Part shown: piece by piece, positions 7,737 to 20,334 of the stretch
Numbering within the stretch: position 1 is the first letter of the stretch
How the letters are laid out: each line of letters opens with the position of its first letter
DNA from: Pseudomonas iranensis
Lineage (GTDB): Bacteria > Pseudomonadota > Gammaproteobacteria > Pseudomonadales > Pseudomonadaceae
Direction of reading: 5' to 3'
Length of the DNA stretch: 64,000 nt
NCBI RefSeq assembly: GCF_014268585.2
Contig: NZ_CP077092.1
Coordinates: 1,054,001 to 1,118,000, forward strand
Program-made: the position numbers and the translations under genes
Notes under the pieces: model-generated
What the model saw: only the letters and a program-made list of their open reading frames with translations
What the model was told of the DNA's origin: nothing
The model's database searches: none

Positions 7737-8018
7737 TCATTTTTTGGTGTCACCGGTAGCGTTTTGAATGTCCAGCAGGGTTTGCTGGGTTTCAGCGAGG
7801 CAGTCGTCAATCTTGCCTTGTGCTTTCAGGGCGCGGGCTTTGCTGACACTGGCCGAGACGCGCGCATTCAGATCCGGTGACGTCTGGTATTGAGTCTTGG
7901 CGCTATCGATTCTCTGCAGATTGGCATCGCACAAATCGGCGGGTTTTTCAGCGGCGAACGAAGTGGACGCCATCATCGAGGCAGTGACAAACAGACCTAA
8001 CATTACAGAGCGGTTCAT
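7737..8018 (-). CDS. small exported protein with one cysteine pair (paralogue B)
   Basis: 93 aa. The start at 8018 has AAGGAGATACAC upstream, the same leader as its neighbour. Signal peptide MNRSVMLGLFVTASMMASTSFA is followed by a mature helical chain with cysteines at DLCDANLQ and DDCLAETQ. The spacing between the cysteines is almost the same as in paralogue A, so the pair arose by tandem duplication. About 200 bp separate the genes, with a GCCGACCT/AGGTCGGC stem (7709-7729) between them. Function unknown; periplasmic location is inferred from the signal peptide. Confidence 0.8.
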   Translation of the reverse strand: MNRSVMLGLFVTASMMASTSFAAEKPADLCDANLQRIDSAKTQYQTSPDLNARVSASVSKARALKAQGKIDDCLAETQQTLLDIQNATGDTKK

Positions 8019-8129
8019 GTGTATCTCCTTGAACTGAGGGTTCAGACTTCGCTGACCGTTGAACAGGCCCCGAATGGTCCGGGGCATGTGCAGTGGACTA
8101 CCGCCTCGCTCAAGGGTTCTGATTTTTGT

Positions 8130-10936
<2,807 letters not shown>

Positions 10937-10940
<4 letters not shown>

Positions 10941-11608
10941 TGATCCTCCAGAATCAGCACGACCAGATCTTTCGGGCCATGCGCGCCATACGCCAGGACC
11001 TGTTCAATATCGGCGGTTTTCGACGGGCCGGAGACCAGCAGCGCGTTGGTCGGCATGCCTTGCGCCCATTCGAATTCCTCTTGCACTTGATAGAAGTTGT
11101 CGCGGATTTCGCTGGCCTTGAGCAGGGCGAAATGCACCGGCGGCACCAGGCTCATCAAGCGCGGTTCCTCACGGGTAGGCCAGATGATCAGGCTGCCGGT
11201 TGCGGCGATGGCACCGAGGGTGCCAGTGAGGCTGGCCGGGGTGTCGTTGAACAGCTCGGCTTTCCACGCTTCCATTGGCCGGTCGTAGAATTTCAGTGCA
11301 GGCAGCTCGGGATTGTTCGCCCAGTGCTGTGCGATGCGTTGCCCGTGCGGTGTGGTCGGTGCGATCAGCAGGCTCGGCAACTGGCGGTCACGCAGCAGTT
11401 GCGCCAGTAATGCCGGCCACTCGGCGCCCGAGGTCAGGTGGATTTCGGTGTGCACCGCCTCCATCAGTTTGCGCAGTTGCGGGATGCGTTGCTCGGCGCT
11501 GTAGGTGTAGGGCTGGGTGACCAGATCGACATCGAAGTTGTCGGCAATTGGCGTGGTGCCGGTCAGACTTTTCCGCAGTTTGCCGAGGATATTTTGCTTG
11601 GCGCTCAT
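10937..11608 (-). CDS. lutC: L-lactate utilisation protein LutC (LUD domain)
   Basis: 223 aa, LUD-domain protein. Recognisable features are the N-terminal MSAKQNILGKLRKSL, the SLTGTLGAIAATGSLIIWPTREEPRLMSLVPPVHFAL block shared with LutB, and the tail LVVLILEDQ. LutABC (also called LldEFG) together oxidise L-lactate to pyruvate; LutC is the small non-Fe-S subunit. It overlaps lutB upstream and dld downstream by 4 bp each, which implies translational coupling and fixed stoichiometry. Confidence 0.9.
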
Positions 11609-13062
11609 CGACGCTCTCCCTGTTTGGCCAGATGCTCGCGGGCCATGTCATGCAACGAACGCGCGGCCGGTTTTGGCGCGCTGTGGTTTTGCGTCCATGG
11701 GCCGACATTGCTCGGCGTAAGGGCGCGCAGGCGCGTGGCGAAAAAAGCGAACAAGCGGTACAGCGTCGGCGAGCTGTTGAGTCTGGCCCAGGCGTTCCAG
11801 ATGAAGCGCTCCTTGCGCGAATACTTGCTGCCCTGGCCACGCATCACCTGATTCGGTGCGTCCGGGGCTTTGACGTTTTCCTCGCGCAGACGGCGCAGGA
11901 TCGCCGGGATCGGAATTTTCACCGGGCAGACTTCACCGCAGGCGCCGCACAGTGAGGACGCGCTCGGGTGGTCCGGAACCTTGGCCAGGCCGACCATGTG
12001 CGGGGTGATGATCTTGCCGATCGGGCCTGGGTAGACCTCGCCATAGGTGTGGCCGCCGACGCGGGTGTAAACCGGGCAATGATTCATGCAGGCGCCGCAG
12101 CGGATGCAGTTCAGGGTCTGGCGCAATTCACTGTCGGCGAAGGCCTGGCTGCGACCGTTGTCGAGCAGCACCAGATGCACTTCCTGTGGGCCATCGAGTT
12201 CGTGTTCCTTGCGCGGGCCGGAGATCATGTTGACGTAAGTGGTGATCGGAATGCCCAGCGCCGAGCGCGTCAGCAGTGAAAGCAGCGGCACCACGTCGCG
12301 CAGGTTTTCCACGACTTTTTCGATGCCGGTCACGGCGATATGCACCGGCGGCACGGTGGTGGTCATGCGGCCGTTGCCTTCGTTTTCCACCAGCAGCAGG
12401 GTACCGGTTTCGGCCACGGCGAAGTTGACGCCGGAGACGCCGATGTCGGCTTCGAAGAATTTCTGCCGCAGGACCCTGCGACCGATCTGAATGAGTTGGT
12501 CAACGTCCTTGGTGTATTCCACGCCAAGTTTGTCGTGGAACAAGGACGCGACCTGACCGGCATTCTTGTGGATCGCCGGCATAATGATGTGTGAAGGCTT
12601 CTCGTGGTCGAGCTGGACGATGTACTCCCCCATGTCGGACTCCAGACATTCAATGTCCCGAGCCTCGAGGAAATGGTTCATCTCCATCTCTTCGCTGACC
12701 ATCGATTTGCCCTTGATCACTTGCCGCGCCTCGTGAGCGCGGATGATCGACAGGACGATGCCATTGGCCTCGTCCACCGTTTCCGCCCAGTGCACTGTCA
12801 CACCGTTGCGGGTCAGGTTCTGTTCCAGTTGCTCGAGCAGGTCGGGCAACTTGGACAGCGCGCGGGCCTTGATCGAATTGCCCAGTGCGCGCAAGTGTTC
12901 TCTTTCGTGGGCATCGCTGAAAGCCGCTGCCCGCTTGGTCATCAGTGAATCCATGGCAGTGCGGAAGTTGTTCCGCAGCTGCTGATCACCCAAGGCATTG
13001 TGTGCCCGGGTGCGGAAATCTTCTTCTACGGCGACCGTAGGAATAATCGTTGAGGTGCTCAT
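11605..13062 (-). CDS. lutB: L-lactate utilisation iron-sulfur protein LutB
   Basis: 485 aa. The N-terminal and central LUD domain (GVSGVNFAVAETGTLLLVENEGNGRMTTTVPPVHIA region) is followed by two 4Fe-4S motifs, CIRCGACMNHCPVY and CGACGEVCPVKIPI, and a C-terminal extension ending ARSLHDMAREHLAKQGERR. Length and motif order match LutB/LldF. It is the cluster-bearing subunit of the L-lactate oxidising complex. The stop overlaps lutC and the start overlaps lutA by 4 bp. Confidence 0.93.
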   Translation of the reverse strand: MSTSTIIPTVAVEEDFRTRAHNALGDQQLRNNFRTAMDSLMTKRAAAFSDAHEREHLRALGNSIKARALSKLPDLLEQLEQNLTRNGVTVHWAETVDEANGIVLSIIRAHEARQVIKGKSMVSEEMEMNHFLEARDIECLESDMGEYIVQLDHEKPSHIIMPAIHKNAGQVASLFHDKLGVEYTKDVDQLIQIGRRVLRQKFFEADIGVSGVNFAVAETGTLLLVENEGNGRMTTTVPPVHIAVTGIEKVVENLRDVVPLLSLLTRSALGIPITTYVNMISGPRKEHELDGPQEVHLVLLDNGRSQAFADSELRQTLNCIRCGACMNHCPVYTRVGGHTYGEVYPGPIGKIITPHMVGLAKVPDHPSASSLCGACGEVCPVKIPIPAILRRLREENVKAPDAPNQVMRGQGSKYSRKERFIWNAWARLNSSPTLYRLFAFFATRLRALTPSNVGPWTQNHSAPKPAARSLHDMAREHLAKQGERR

Positions 13063-13883
13063 TGCGCACCTCCGGTTCGCTGCCAGAGGAAGCTCGCCAG
13101 ATGCTGCCCGCGTAACGCTTGCTGCTGTTTCTCCAGCGCGCCGTTGATGTTCATCAAACAGCCGCAGTCGGCACTCAGTACCTTGTGCGCGCCGGACTCC
13201 TTCAGTGCGCGGGTCTTGTCAGCGACCATCGCGCCGGAAATGTCTGGCATACGGACGCTGAATGTCCCACCGAAGCCACAGCATTCGCTTTCGTGGTCGT
13301 GATTGACCCGTTCCACATTGCTCAACTGCGCCAACAACTCGCGCCCGTGCAGGTGGGTGTTCATTTCGCGGCGTGCCGAACACGATGTGTGCAGCGCGAC
13401 TTTCACCGGTTCGCCGCTGTCCTTGAGCTGCACCTTGCAGACGAACAGCAGAAATTCGGCCAGTTCATAAGTGCGAGCCGCAAGGGCCTGCACTTGTTTC
13501 AACGTTTCTGGCTCGTCCTTGAACAAGTCGGCGTAATGCTCGCGCAGCATGCCGGCGCAGGAACCCGACGGCACCACCACCGGATAATCTCCGGCAAACA
13601 ACGCCAATTGCGAGCGCGCTACCGTCCGCGCCTGCTCGGTGTAACCCGAGGTGTAGGCCGGTTGGCCGCAGCAGCTCTGCCCTTGCGGGTACTCGACCCG
13701 AATCCCTTCGCGCTCCAGCAGATGGATCGCGTCCATCCCGGCTTCGGGGTAGAACAGGTCGACTACACACGTGCCGAACAGGTAGACCCGCGACGGTTTT
13801 TCGCTGGGGTATTGCCGAGGTTCGGGCAGTGGCGGTGCCACGCGGGTCGCGTTCGGCACGGCGTTGTAAAAAAGCTCGCTCAT
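13059..13883 (-). CDS. lutA: L-lactate utilisation (Fe-S)-binding protein LutA
   Basis: 274 aa with two cysteine-rich CCG-type domains: CVVDLFYP...SCCGQPAYTSGY in the first half and CSARREMN...ECCGFGGTFSVR in the second. This is the LutA/LldE (GlpC-like) fold, and it begins the overlapping lutA-lutB-lutC-dld run. It lies 149 bp downstream of lldP; the gap holds a stem GACGCCGG/CCGGCGTC (13984-14007) without a T tract. The upstream GGAG lies about 10 nt before the start. Confidence 0.92.
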   Translation of the reverse strand: MSELFYNAVPNATRVAPPLPEPRQYPSEKPSRVYLFGTCVVDLFYPEAGMDAIHLLEREGIRVEYPQGQSCCGQPAYTSGYTEQARTVARSQLALFAGDYPVVVPSGSCAGMLREHYADLFKDEPETLKQVQALAARTYELAEFLLFVCKVQLKDSGEPVKVALHTSCSARREMNTHLHGRELLAQLSNVERVNHDHESECCGFGGTFSVRMPDISGAMVADKTRALKESGAHKVLSADCGCLMNINGALEKQQQALRGQHLASFLWQRTGGAQ

Positions 13884-13983
13884 CAGGCGTGTCTCCGGGT
13901 GGGCCCGGTTATCCGTCTGCTGCGGCTGCCGAATATAAAGCGCATTGCTTTCAGCAGCCTTACAGACCCGGTGGTGAATTGCT

Positions 13984-14007
13984 GACGCCGGATCACGGGC
14001 CGGCGTC
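13984..14007. other. hairpin between lldP and lutA
   Basis: GACGCCGG and CCGGCGTC flank an 8-nt loop. There is no T run on the minus strand, so it is more likely an mRNA processing or stability element that sets the ratio of permease to enzyme message than a terminator. Confidence 0.45.
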
Positions 14008-14032
14008 GGTTATTTCCGTCTTTCTTGTAGGT

Positions 14033-15727
14033 TTAGTGCACCAGCATGCCAGTGAACCAGTAGGCCTGAGCCAAGGTGATCAAACCGACGATGGTTGCAA
14101 AGAATAGGCTGTGCTTGAGAGTGAAGCGGAACAGATCCGATTCCTTGCCGACCAGACCGGTCGCGGCGCAGGCCACGGCGATCGATTGCGGCGAGATCAT
14201 TTTGCCGGTCACGCCGCCGCTGGTATTGGCCGCCACCAGCAAGGTGTCGTTGACGCCGATCTGGTGGGCGGTGGTCGCTTGCAAGGAACTGAACAGCGCG
14301 TTCGACGACGTATCCGAACCGGTGAGGAACACGCCCAGCCAACCGAGGAATGGCGAGAAGAACGGGAACGCGGCGCCAGTACCCGCCAGCACCAGGGCCA
14401 TGGTCGACGACATGCCGGAGTAGTTGGTGACAAAGGCGAACGCCAGCACCATGCCGATCGATAGGATTGGCCAGCGCAGTTCGTAGAAGGTCTCTTTCAA
14501 AGTGGTAAGACCAGTTTTGAAATTGATCTTCAGTACCAGCATCGAAATCAGCGCGGAGAAGAAAATCGCCGTTCCGGTGGCGGAAATCGGGTCAAGTTTG
14601 AACACCGCTGGAATGGCAGTCGGATTGGCCACGATCGGCGCAGTCTTGATCACCAGTTGATCAAGGTGCGGAATCGCGAAGTTGAACACCCAGCTGTACA
14701 TCGAGCCGCCGGCAGCGAACATGGCTTTGAAAGGCTTCAGCGTCCAGATCGTCACCAGCACAGTGAGGATCAGGAACGGCGACCACGCCTTGAAAATTTC
14801 CCCGAGGCTGTAGGGCGAAGCCACGGTGGTGCGCTTCTGGCCGAAACCGCCGACGCTGGCGCTGACCACTGAAGCGGATACAGCGCCAACGATGTGCTGG
14901 CCGGCGGCGCGACGTGGTTGCCAGACCTTGAGGAACAGGGTCAGGGAAATCAGGCTGGCCAGTGCCGAGGTGATGTCCGGCAGTTCCGGGCCGATGAAGT
15001 TGGAGGTGAAGTATTGGGTGATGGCGAAACTCAGACCTGCCACCAGCGCGGCCGGCCAGGTTTCGCGCACACCGCGCAGGCCGTCCATCATGAACACCAG
15101 CCAGAACGGCACGAACAGCGACAGCAGTGGCAGCTGGCGACCGGTCATGGCGCCGATCTTGAAGGCGTCGATGCCAGTGACCTGGCCCGCCACGATGATC
15201 GGAATCCCCAGCGCGCCGAACGCTACCGGCGCAGTGTTGGCAATCAGGCACAAGCCGGCGGCGTACAGCGGGTTGAAGCCCAGTCCTACAAGGAGTGCGG
15301 CAGTAATCGCGACCGGCGCGCCGAAACCGGCGGCACCTTCCAGAAAGGCGCCGAAGCAGAAACCGATCAGCAACACCTGCAAGCGCTGGTCATCGGTGAT
15401 CGACAGGACCGAGCTGCGGATGACCTCGAACTGACCGCTTTTCACCGTCAGTTTGTAGAGGAACACCGCTGCGACAATGATCCAGGCAATCGGCCACAGA
15501 CCATAAGCGAAACCGTAACCAGCGGCGGCGAAGGCCATGTCCACTGGCATTTGAAAGGCGAAAATCGCCACGGCAATCGAAAGCGCGAGGGTGATGCTGC
15601 CGGCCACATGGCCTTTGAGGCGGAACACCGCCAGGGCGAGAAAGAAGAACACGATGGGAATGACGGCCGCGAGAGCGGAGACGCCAAGACTGCCGAGCGG
15701 GCTGTAGAGCTGTTGCCAGGTTTGCAT
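14033..15727 (-). CDS. lldP: L-lactate permease
   Basis: 564 aa polytopic inner-membrane protein of the LctP family, with 12 or more hydrophobic segments. Family signatures include [20 protein letters not shown], the early segment [23 protein letters not shown], and the C-terminal [29 protein letters not shown]. It imports lactate (and glycolate in relatives) with protons. It heads the minus-strand lactate operon and is divergent from lldR; the PdhR/LldR-like palindrome at 15780-15796 lies ~50 bp upstream of its start. Confidence 0.95.
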   Translation of the reverse strand: MQTWQQLYSPLGSLGVSALAAVIPIVFFFLALAVFRLKGHVAGSITLALSIAVAIFAFQMPVDMAFAAAGYGFAYGLWPIAWIIVAAVFLYKLTVKSGQFEVIRSSVLSITDDQRLQVLLIGFCFGAFLEGAAGFGAPVAITAALLVGLGFNPLYAAGLCLIANTAPVAFGALGIPIIVAGQVTGIDAFKIGAMTGRQLPLLSLFVPFWLVFMMDGLRGVRETWPAALVAGLSFAITQYFTSNFIGPELPDITSALASLISLTLFLKVWQPRRAAGQHIVGAVSASVVSASVGGFGQKRTTVASPYSLGEIFKAWSPFLILTVLVTIWTLKPFKAMFAAGGSMYSWVFNFAIPHLDQLVIKTAPIVANPTAIPAVFKLDPISATGTAIFFSALISMLVLKINFKTGLTTLKETFYELRWPILSIGMVLAFAFVTNYSGMSSTMALVLAGTGAAFPFFSPFLGWLGVFLTGSDTSSNALFSSLQATTAHQIGVNDTLLVAANTSGGVTGKMISPQSIAVACAATGLVGKESDLFRFTLKHSLFFATIVGLITLAQAYWFTGMLVH

Positions 15728-15779
15728 AGTGGGGTGGCCCCTAATTGTTGTTGGTCAGGCACTGTAAGCAATCTTGGAT

Positions 15780-15796
15780 AATTGGTAAGACCAATT
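15780..15796. promoter_or_regulatory. LldR operator
   Basis: AATTGGTAAGACCAATT, a perfect 7-bp inverted repeat around AAG, matches the TTGGTNNNACCAA pattern bound by FadR-subfamily GntR regulators such as LldR and PdhR. It sits in the lldR/lldP divergent region near the lldP start, fitting lactate-relieved repression of the operon. Confidence 0.8.
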
Positions 15797-15990
15797 TACA
15801 AGCGCTGTCGGCTAGGGTAAAAGCCTTGGTGGCGGTGTGTCAATTTGCCGCTCTGAAACTTTCGTCGAAGATGCGGTGCAGAGGGCAACTGATCCGCTTT
15901 GGCGGAGTGGTGTCTGGCAGGTGTCGGCGGCGCGCGGATAGGCCAGAATAGACACCCCGGCGAGCGGTCGGGATCGTGGAGAAATGAGTT

Positions 15991-16758
15991 ATGGGCTTTG
16001 ATCAGATACGTCAGCGCCGTTTGTCTGACGATATTGTCGAGCGCCTCGAAGGGATGATCCTTGAGGGCACGCTGAAGTCGGGCGAGCGGCTGCCGGCCGA
16101 GCGCACGCTGGCCGAACAATTTGGCGTATCACGCCCGTCGTTGCGCGAGGCGATTCAGAAACTGGCGGCCAAAGGTTTGCTGGTCAGTCGCCAGGGCGGC
16201 GGCAATTATGTGGTGGAGGGTCTCGGATCGACGTTCAGCGATCCGCTGCTGCAATTGCTTGAAAGCAATCCCGAAGCGCAACGTGATTTGCTTGAGTTTA
16301 GGCACACTCTGGAGGCATCGTGCGCCTACTACGCCGCATTGCGCGCCACCGATGTTGATCGCGAGCGCCTGACCGCTGCGTTCGAAGAGCTGCAGGATTG
16401 CTACTCGCGTCACGAAGAAGTCAGCCGGGCGGAAGAGGGCGCGGCGGATGCGAAGTTTCATCTGGCGATTGCCGAAGCCAGCCACAACGCGGTGTTGCTG
16501 CATACGATTCGCGGCTTGTTCGATCTGCTCAAGCGCAACGTCGTGACCAACATCGGCGGCATGTACAAACAGCGCACGGAAACCCGCGACATGCTGATCT
16601 CGCAGCATCGGGAATTGTATCTGGCGATTATCGAAGGGCGTGCCGAGCAGGCGCGGGAAGTGTCCAGCCGCCATATTCTGTATGTGCAGGAAGTGCTGGA
16701 AGAGGTACGTCAGGAAGTGCAGCGCATGGCTCGGGCGGAGCGGCGCAAGGGGATGTAG
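15991..16758 (+). CDS. lldR: GntR/FadR-family lactate-responsive regulator
   Basis: 255 aa. The N-terminal winged helix-turn-helix (about 8-75; ILEGTLKSGERLPAERTLAEQFGVSRPSLREAIQKL) is followed by an FCD ligand-binding domain with metal/effector histidines (KFHLAIAEASHNAVLLH, ISQHRELYLAI). It is divergent from the lldP operon with a matching operator between them, so it is the lactate-sensing repressor. Start ATG at 15991 has GGAG about 10 bp upstream. Confidence 0.9.
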   Translation: MGFDQIRQRRLSDDIVERLEGMILEGTLKSGERLPAERTLAEQFGVSRPSLREAIQKLAAKGLLVSRQGGGNYVVEGLGSTFSDPLLQLLESNPEAQRDLLEFRHTLEASCAYYAALRATDVDRERLTAAFEELQDCYSRHEEVSRAEEGAADAKFHLAIAEASHNAVLLHTIRGLFDLLKRNVVTNIGGMYKQRTETRDMLISQHRELYLAIIEGRAEQAREVSSRHILYVQEVLEEVRQEVQRMARAERRKGM

Positions 16759-16775
16759 TCAGTTAGTTCTGCAAA

Positions 16776-16882
16776 CGATCGTTCCCACGCTCTGCGTGGG
16801 AATACAGCAATGGACGCTCTGCGTCCGCATTGTGACGCGGAGCGTCACGGGATGCATTCCCACGCAGAGCGTGGGAACGATC
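16776..16882. repeat. long inverted repeat (CGTTCCCACGC type)
   Basis: CGATCGTTCCCACGCTCTGC...TGGGAAT at the left is mirrored at the right by ATTCCCACGCAGAGC...GGGAACGATC, with inner GGACGCTCTGCGTCC and GACGCGGAGCGTC stems. It is a common fluorescens-group intergenic palindrome family, unlike the REP type elsewhere in the window. It lies between the convergent lldR and smpB genes and could end both transcripts. Confidence 0.85.
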
Positions 16883-16893
16883 AGGGTGGAAAA

Positions 16894-17376
16894 CTAATCT
16901 TCCTTGCCCTTGTTGCGCACCGCACGCTGCAATTCACGACCGGCGTCGCGCTCGCGCTCGGTGTCGCGCTTGTCGTATTCCTTCTTGCCCTTGCCCAGAG
17001 CGATTTCGCACTTGACCATGTGCTTGCTCCAGTACCAGGACAGGCAGACGCAGGCGTAACCCTTTTGCTGCACGGCGGCGGCAAGCTTGTCCAGCTCGCG
17101 GCGGTTGAGCAGCAGTTTGCGTGTGCGCACCGGGTCGGCGATGACGTGGGTGCTTGCGGTCATCAACGGCGTGATGTGACTGCCGAGCAACCATGCTTCG
17201 CCGTCCTTGAGCAGCACATAGCTGTCGACCAGCTGCAACTTGCTCGCCCGCAGACTTTTTACTTCCCAGCCGGCCAGGACCAGACCAGCCTCGAACTTGT
17301 GCTCGATGAAGTAATCGTGTCGCGCCTTTTTGTTCTGCGCGATGGTCCCTGTTGGGTGTTTCTTCTGTTTAGCCAT
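16894..17376 (-). CDS. smpB: SsrA-binding protein SmpB
   Basis: 160 aa, start [24 protein letters not shown]. It has the OB-fold core with [26 protein letters not shown] and the basic C-terminal tail ([16 protein letters not shown]) that enters the empty A-site channel. It binds the tRNA-like domain of tmRNA and delivers it to stalled ribosomes. The partner RNA gene is in the same window at 6771-7159. Confidence 0.97.
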   Translation of the reverse strand: MAKQKKHPTGTIAQNKKARHDYFIEHKFEAGLVLAGWEVKSLRASKLQLVDSYVLLKDGEAWLLGSHITPLMTASTHVIADPVRTRKLLLNRRELDKLAAAVQQKGYACVCLSWYWSKHMVKCEIALGKGKKEYDKRDTERERDAGRELQRAVRNKGKED

Positions 17377-17495
17377 AGGGGCGGCATTATATGGAGTTGT
17401 TCGGCTGTCGGCTACGGTGTTGCTGCGTGCTTGAGCAGGTTGAGTGAATCCCGGACAATGCGGCCTCTTTTTCTAACGCTTGGGCGTGATAAACG

Positions 17496-18899
17496 ATGTC
17501 GACAGACAAGGTTTCTGTCCACGGCAGTTGGGCTAGCCGCTGGGTATTCATACTCGCCGCGACCGGTTCGGCCGTGGGACTGGGTAGTATCTGGAAGTTC
17601 CCCTACATGGTCGGGGTCTACGGCGGCGGCGCTTTCGTGCTGATGTTCCTGGCGTGCATCGCGCTCATCGGTGTCCCGGTCATGCTCGCGGAAACCCTGA
17701 TCGGCCGGCGCGCCCGGCAAAGTCCGGCGAATGCCCTGAAGGTGCTGGCACAGGAAGCCGGACACTCGGCGAAATGGTCGTGGGGCGCGTTCGCCGGGAT
17801 GATCACGGCCCTGCTGATTCTGTCTTTCTACAGTGTGGTCGGCGGCTGGTCGCTGGATTACATCGTCGACATGGGCCGTGGTGATTTCCAGGGCGCGACG
17901 GCCGATCAGGTCGGCGCCTATTTCGGCAATGTCATCTCCAATCCATGGCGCCTGACACTTTGGCACACGATTTTCATGCTGCTGTCGGCCTTCGTGATCG
18001 CCAAAGGCGTGGTCGCCGGGCTTGAACGCAGCCTGCGAATCATGATGCCGCTGCTGTTCGTGATGATTCTGGTGCTGCTGGGCTACAGCATGACCACCGG
18101 GCATTTCATGGAAGGCGTGCATTTCATGTTCGACTTCCACCCGGAAAAAGTCCTCGACGGCCTGCTGCCAGCGATGGGGCACGCGTTCTTCTCGCTGAGC
18201 GTCGGCGTTGGTTCGATCATGATCTACGGCGCCTACATGCCGAAGAACACCTCGCTGTCGGGCACGGTGGTCGGCGTTGCGCTGCTGGATACTTTCGTAT
18301 CGCTGGTCGCCGGTCTGGCGCTGTTTCCGATTGTGTTCGCTGCTGGCCTGAACCCAAGCGAAGGCCCGGGGCTGATGTTCGTCAGCCTGCCATTTGCTTT
18401 TGGTAATGTATTTTTCGGCCAGTTGATGGGCGTGGTGTTCTTCGTGCTGGTCGCGGTGGCTGCCTGGAGTTCGGCTATTTCGCTACTCGAACCGATGGTG
18501 GCTTACTTGGTTGAACGCACTAAAATCAGCCGCATCTGGGTGACGTTCTGGCTTGCGTTCACCTGCTGGTTCGTTGGTCTGGGCACCGTGTTTTCTTTCA
18601 ATATCTGGAAGGAAGCCAAGTTTTTCGTGAACGAAGGCGGGGCGTTCAGCCTCTATCAATGGGGTGCGCAGAGCGGTCTCGACTTCTTCGGCGTGATCGA
18701 TTTCTTCACCTCGCGGATCATGTTGCCCCTCGGTGGCTTGTGTTTCGTGCTGTTCGCGGGATGGGTGATGGGGCGTGAAGCGGTGCGGGATGAATTGTCC
18801 ATCCGTAACCCGGTTCTATTTGCCCTGTCCCTGTTCTTGATGCGCTACGTGGCGCCTATCGGCATTCTTGTAGTCTTTGCCGCTCAGCTCTGGAAGTAA
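17496..18899 (+). CDS. sodium-dependent transporter, SNF/NSS family
   Basis: 467 aa, about 11-12 membrane segments. The first segment carries the family motif ASRWVFILAATGSAVGLGSIWKFPY, corresponding to the unwound TM1 that binds substrate and Na+. Further NSS features are GGGAFVLMFLACIALIGVPVMLAE and VGVGSIMIYGAYMP. Bacterial members import amino acids or related amines with sodium. The substrate is not predictable here. It is separated from ratA by only 7 bp and may share a transcript with it. The Shine-Dalgarno sequence is weak. Confidence 0.9.
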   Translation: MSTDKVSVHGSWASRWVFILAATGSAVGLGSIWKFPYMVGVYGGGAFVLMFLACIALIGVPVMLAETLIGRRARQSPANALKVLAQEAGHSAKWSWGAFAGMITALLILSFYSVVGGWSLDYIVDMGRGDFQGATADQVGAYFGNVISNPWRLTLWHTIFMLLSAFVIAKGVVAGLERSLRIMMPLLFVMILVLLGYSMTTGHFMEGVHFMFDFHPEKVLDGLLPAMGHAFFSLSVGVGSIMIYGAYMPKNTSLSGTVVGVALLDTFVSLVAGLALFPIVFAAGLNPSEGPGLMFVSLPFAFGNVFFGQLMGVVFFVLVAVAAWSSAISLLEPMVAYLVERTKISRIWVTFWLAFTCWFVGLGTVFSFNIWKEAKFFVNEGGAFSLYQWGAQSGLDFFGVIDFFTSRIMLPLGGLCFVLFAGWVMGREAVRDELSIRNPVLFALSLFLMRYVAPIGILVVFAAQLWK

Positions 18900-18906
18900 C
18901 GCTTAC

Positions 18907-19341
18907 ATGACGACACATATCCAACGATCCGCGCTCCTGCCGTACCCGGCGCAATTTCTCTACGACCTGGTCAACGACGTCGCGCGGTACCCGGAGTTTC
19001 TGCCGTGGTGCTCGGAGGCTGAAGTGCTGGAAAGCTCCCCGGAACACATGCGCGCCAGTGTCGGCGTGGCCAAAGGCGGCCTCAGTCAGCATTTCGTCAC
19101 GCGCAATACGCTGGTGTCGGGGCAGTCGATCGAGATGAATCTTGAAGAAGGCCCGTTCACTCAGTTGCACGGCATCTGGGTATTCAAGGCGCTGAACGAA
19201 AAGGCCTGCAAGATCAGTCTGGATCTGTCGTTCGATTATGCCGGGCCGCTGGTGCGCGCTACGTTGGGCCCGCTGTTCAATCAGGCGGCTAACCAGCTGG
19301 TGGATGCTTTCTGCCAGCGCGCCAAGCAGATGCATGGTTAA
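18907..19341 (+). CDS. RatA/COQ10-family SRPBCC protein
   Basis: 144 aa. ATG at 18907 is chosen over an upstream in-frame codon because the latter overlaps the transporter. The sequence MTTHIQRSALLPYPAQFLYDLVNDVARYPEFLPWCSEAEVLE is the classic polyketide-cyclase/START-like start of the RatA family. E. coli RatA is reported to bind 50S subunits and block association; the eukaryotic relative COQ10 binds ubiquinone. Either role is possible. It overlaps rnfH by 8 bp, as ratA and ratB/rnfH do in many proteobacteria. Confidence 0.88.
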   Translation: MTTHIQRSALLPYPAQFLYDLVNDVARYPEFLPWCSEAEVLESSPEHMRASVGVAKGGLSQHFVTRNTLVSGQSIEMNLEEGPFTQLHGIWVFKALNEKACKISLDLSFDYAGPLVRATLGPLFNQAANQLVDAFCQRAKQMHG

Positions 19342-19648
19342 GCCGGTGATCGAGATAGAAGTCGTGTACGCGGCGGTTGATCGCCAGGTTCTGCGTGCGA
19401 TCAGCGTCGCTGAAGGAGTCAGCGTTCGGGCGGCGGTGCACGCATCGGGCATCGCGGCCGAGTTTCCTGAGCTGAATCTGGCGCAGTGCCCGCTGGGGAT
19501 TTTTGGCAAGGTCGTGGCTGACGCGGATTCTCGCCCTGTTCAGGCGGGCGACCGGATCGAAATTTATCGACCGCTGCTGGCTGATCCCAAAGAAGTTCGA
19601 CGTTTGCGTGCGGCCAAGGCTGCCGAGGCCAAAGCGCGCAATTCTTGA
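19334..19648 (+). CDS. rnfH: RnfH-family ubiquitin-like protein
   Basis: 104 aa. Start ATG at 19334 lies inside the end of ratA. The sequence VIEIEVVYAAVDRQVLRAISVAEGVSVRAAVHASGI and QAGDRIEIYRPLLADPKEVRRLRAAKA is the RnfH (UPF0125, RatB) family, a small beta-grasp fold. The precise function is unsettled. It ends just before a bidirectional terminator. Confidence 0.92.
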   Translation: MVKPVIEIEVVYAAVDRQVLRAISVAEGVSVRAAVHASGIAAEFPELNLAQCPLGIFGKVVADADSRPVQAGDRIEIYRPLLADPKEVRRLRAAKAAEAKARNS

Positions 19649-19663
19649 TCAGACCAAACGGCA

Positions 19664-19702
19664 GGCAATAAAAAACCCGGAATGTCCGGGTTTTTTATTG
19701 CC
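19664..19702. terminator. bidirectional terminator between rnfH and bamE
   Basis: A perfect 18-bp inverted repeat with loop ATG; the stem core CCCGGA/TCCGGG is flanked by A6 and T6 tracts, so it works for both converging genes. Confidence 0.95.
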
Positions 19703-19709
19703 TCGCCTA

Positions 19710-20237
19710 TTACTGCGGCGAGGTGTCCAGCGGCTCTGGTGTCGGAACCGGTACGGTTTCCACACCATCGACATCCTTCTGGATCTGATCCAGCAAGGAG
19801 CCTGGTTTGGCTGGTTTTTCAGCTTCTGGCTTGTCGGCGTTTTCAGCCGGCGCGGTCACGGTAGTACCGCTGTCCTTGCCGAGAATGGCTTCGTCACGGC
19901 TCACGCCGGGCATGAAGTCACCGGACAGGCTGACGAGCTGGTCGTTGGAATTGAAGATAACGCTGATTCGTTCCTGCTGGCGTTCACCGCCACCCGGTTG
20001 CAGGCTGTACAGATAATCCCAGCGATCGGCATGGAACGTGTCGGCAAGCAGAGGGTTGCCCATGATAAACCGTACTTGCGGCCGGGTCATTCCCGGGCGT
20101 AACTGGTCTATCATGTCCTGCGTGACGACATTGCCCTGCTGGATGTCGATTTTGTAAACCCCGGGGAATGAACAACCGGCGAGTGCGAGCAGTCCCACAA
20201 AGGTGAAACTGGTTAGCAAGAGCTTGGTGTTTTGCAT
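19710..20237 (-). CDS. bamE: outer membrane assembly lipoprotein BamE/OmlA
   Basis: 175 aa. The lipoprotein signal peptide has lipobox LALAGC (acylated Cys22). The SmpA/OmlA domain follows: [50 protein letters not shown]. It has a longer, proline-rich low-complexity C-terminus (~40 residues from [15 protein letters not shown]) than E. coli BamE. It is part of the BAM complex that inserts beta-barrel proteins. It is divergent from fur, an arrangement known in pseudomonads (omlA-fur). Confidence 0.95.
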   Translation of the reverse strand: MQNTKLLLTSFTFVGLLALAGCSFPGVYKIDIQQGNVVTQDMIDQLRPGMTRPQVRFIMGNPLLADTFHADRWDYLYSLQPGGGERQQERISVIFNSNDQLVSLSGDFMPGVSRDEAILGKDSGTTVTAPAENADKPEAEKPAKPGSLLDQIQKDVDGVETVPVPTPEPLDTSPQ

Positions 20238-20334
20238 CGGTGGGCGACTTCCACTATCTTGGCTGGGACAACGTAAACGCCGATCATACCCGCATTAAGA
20301 GAAGCTGCGAAGCAGCATCGCGAGAAAGCTGACC

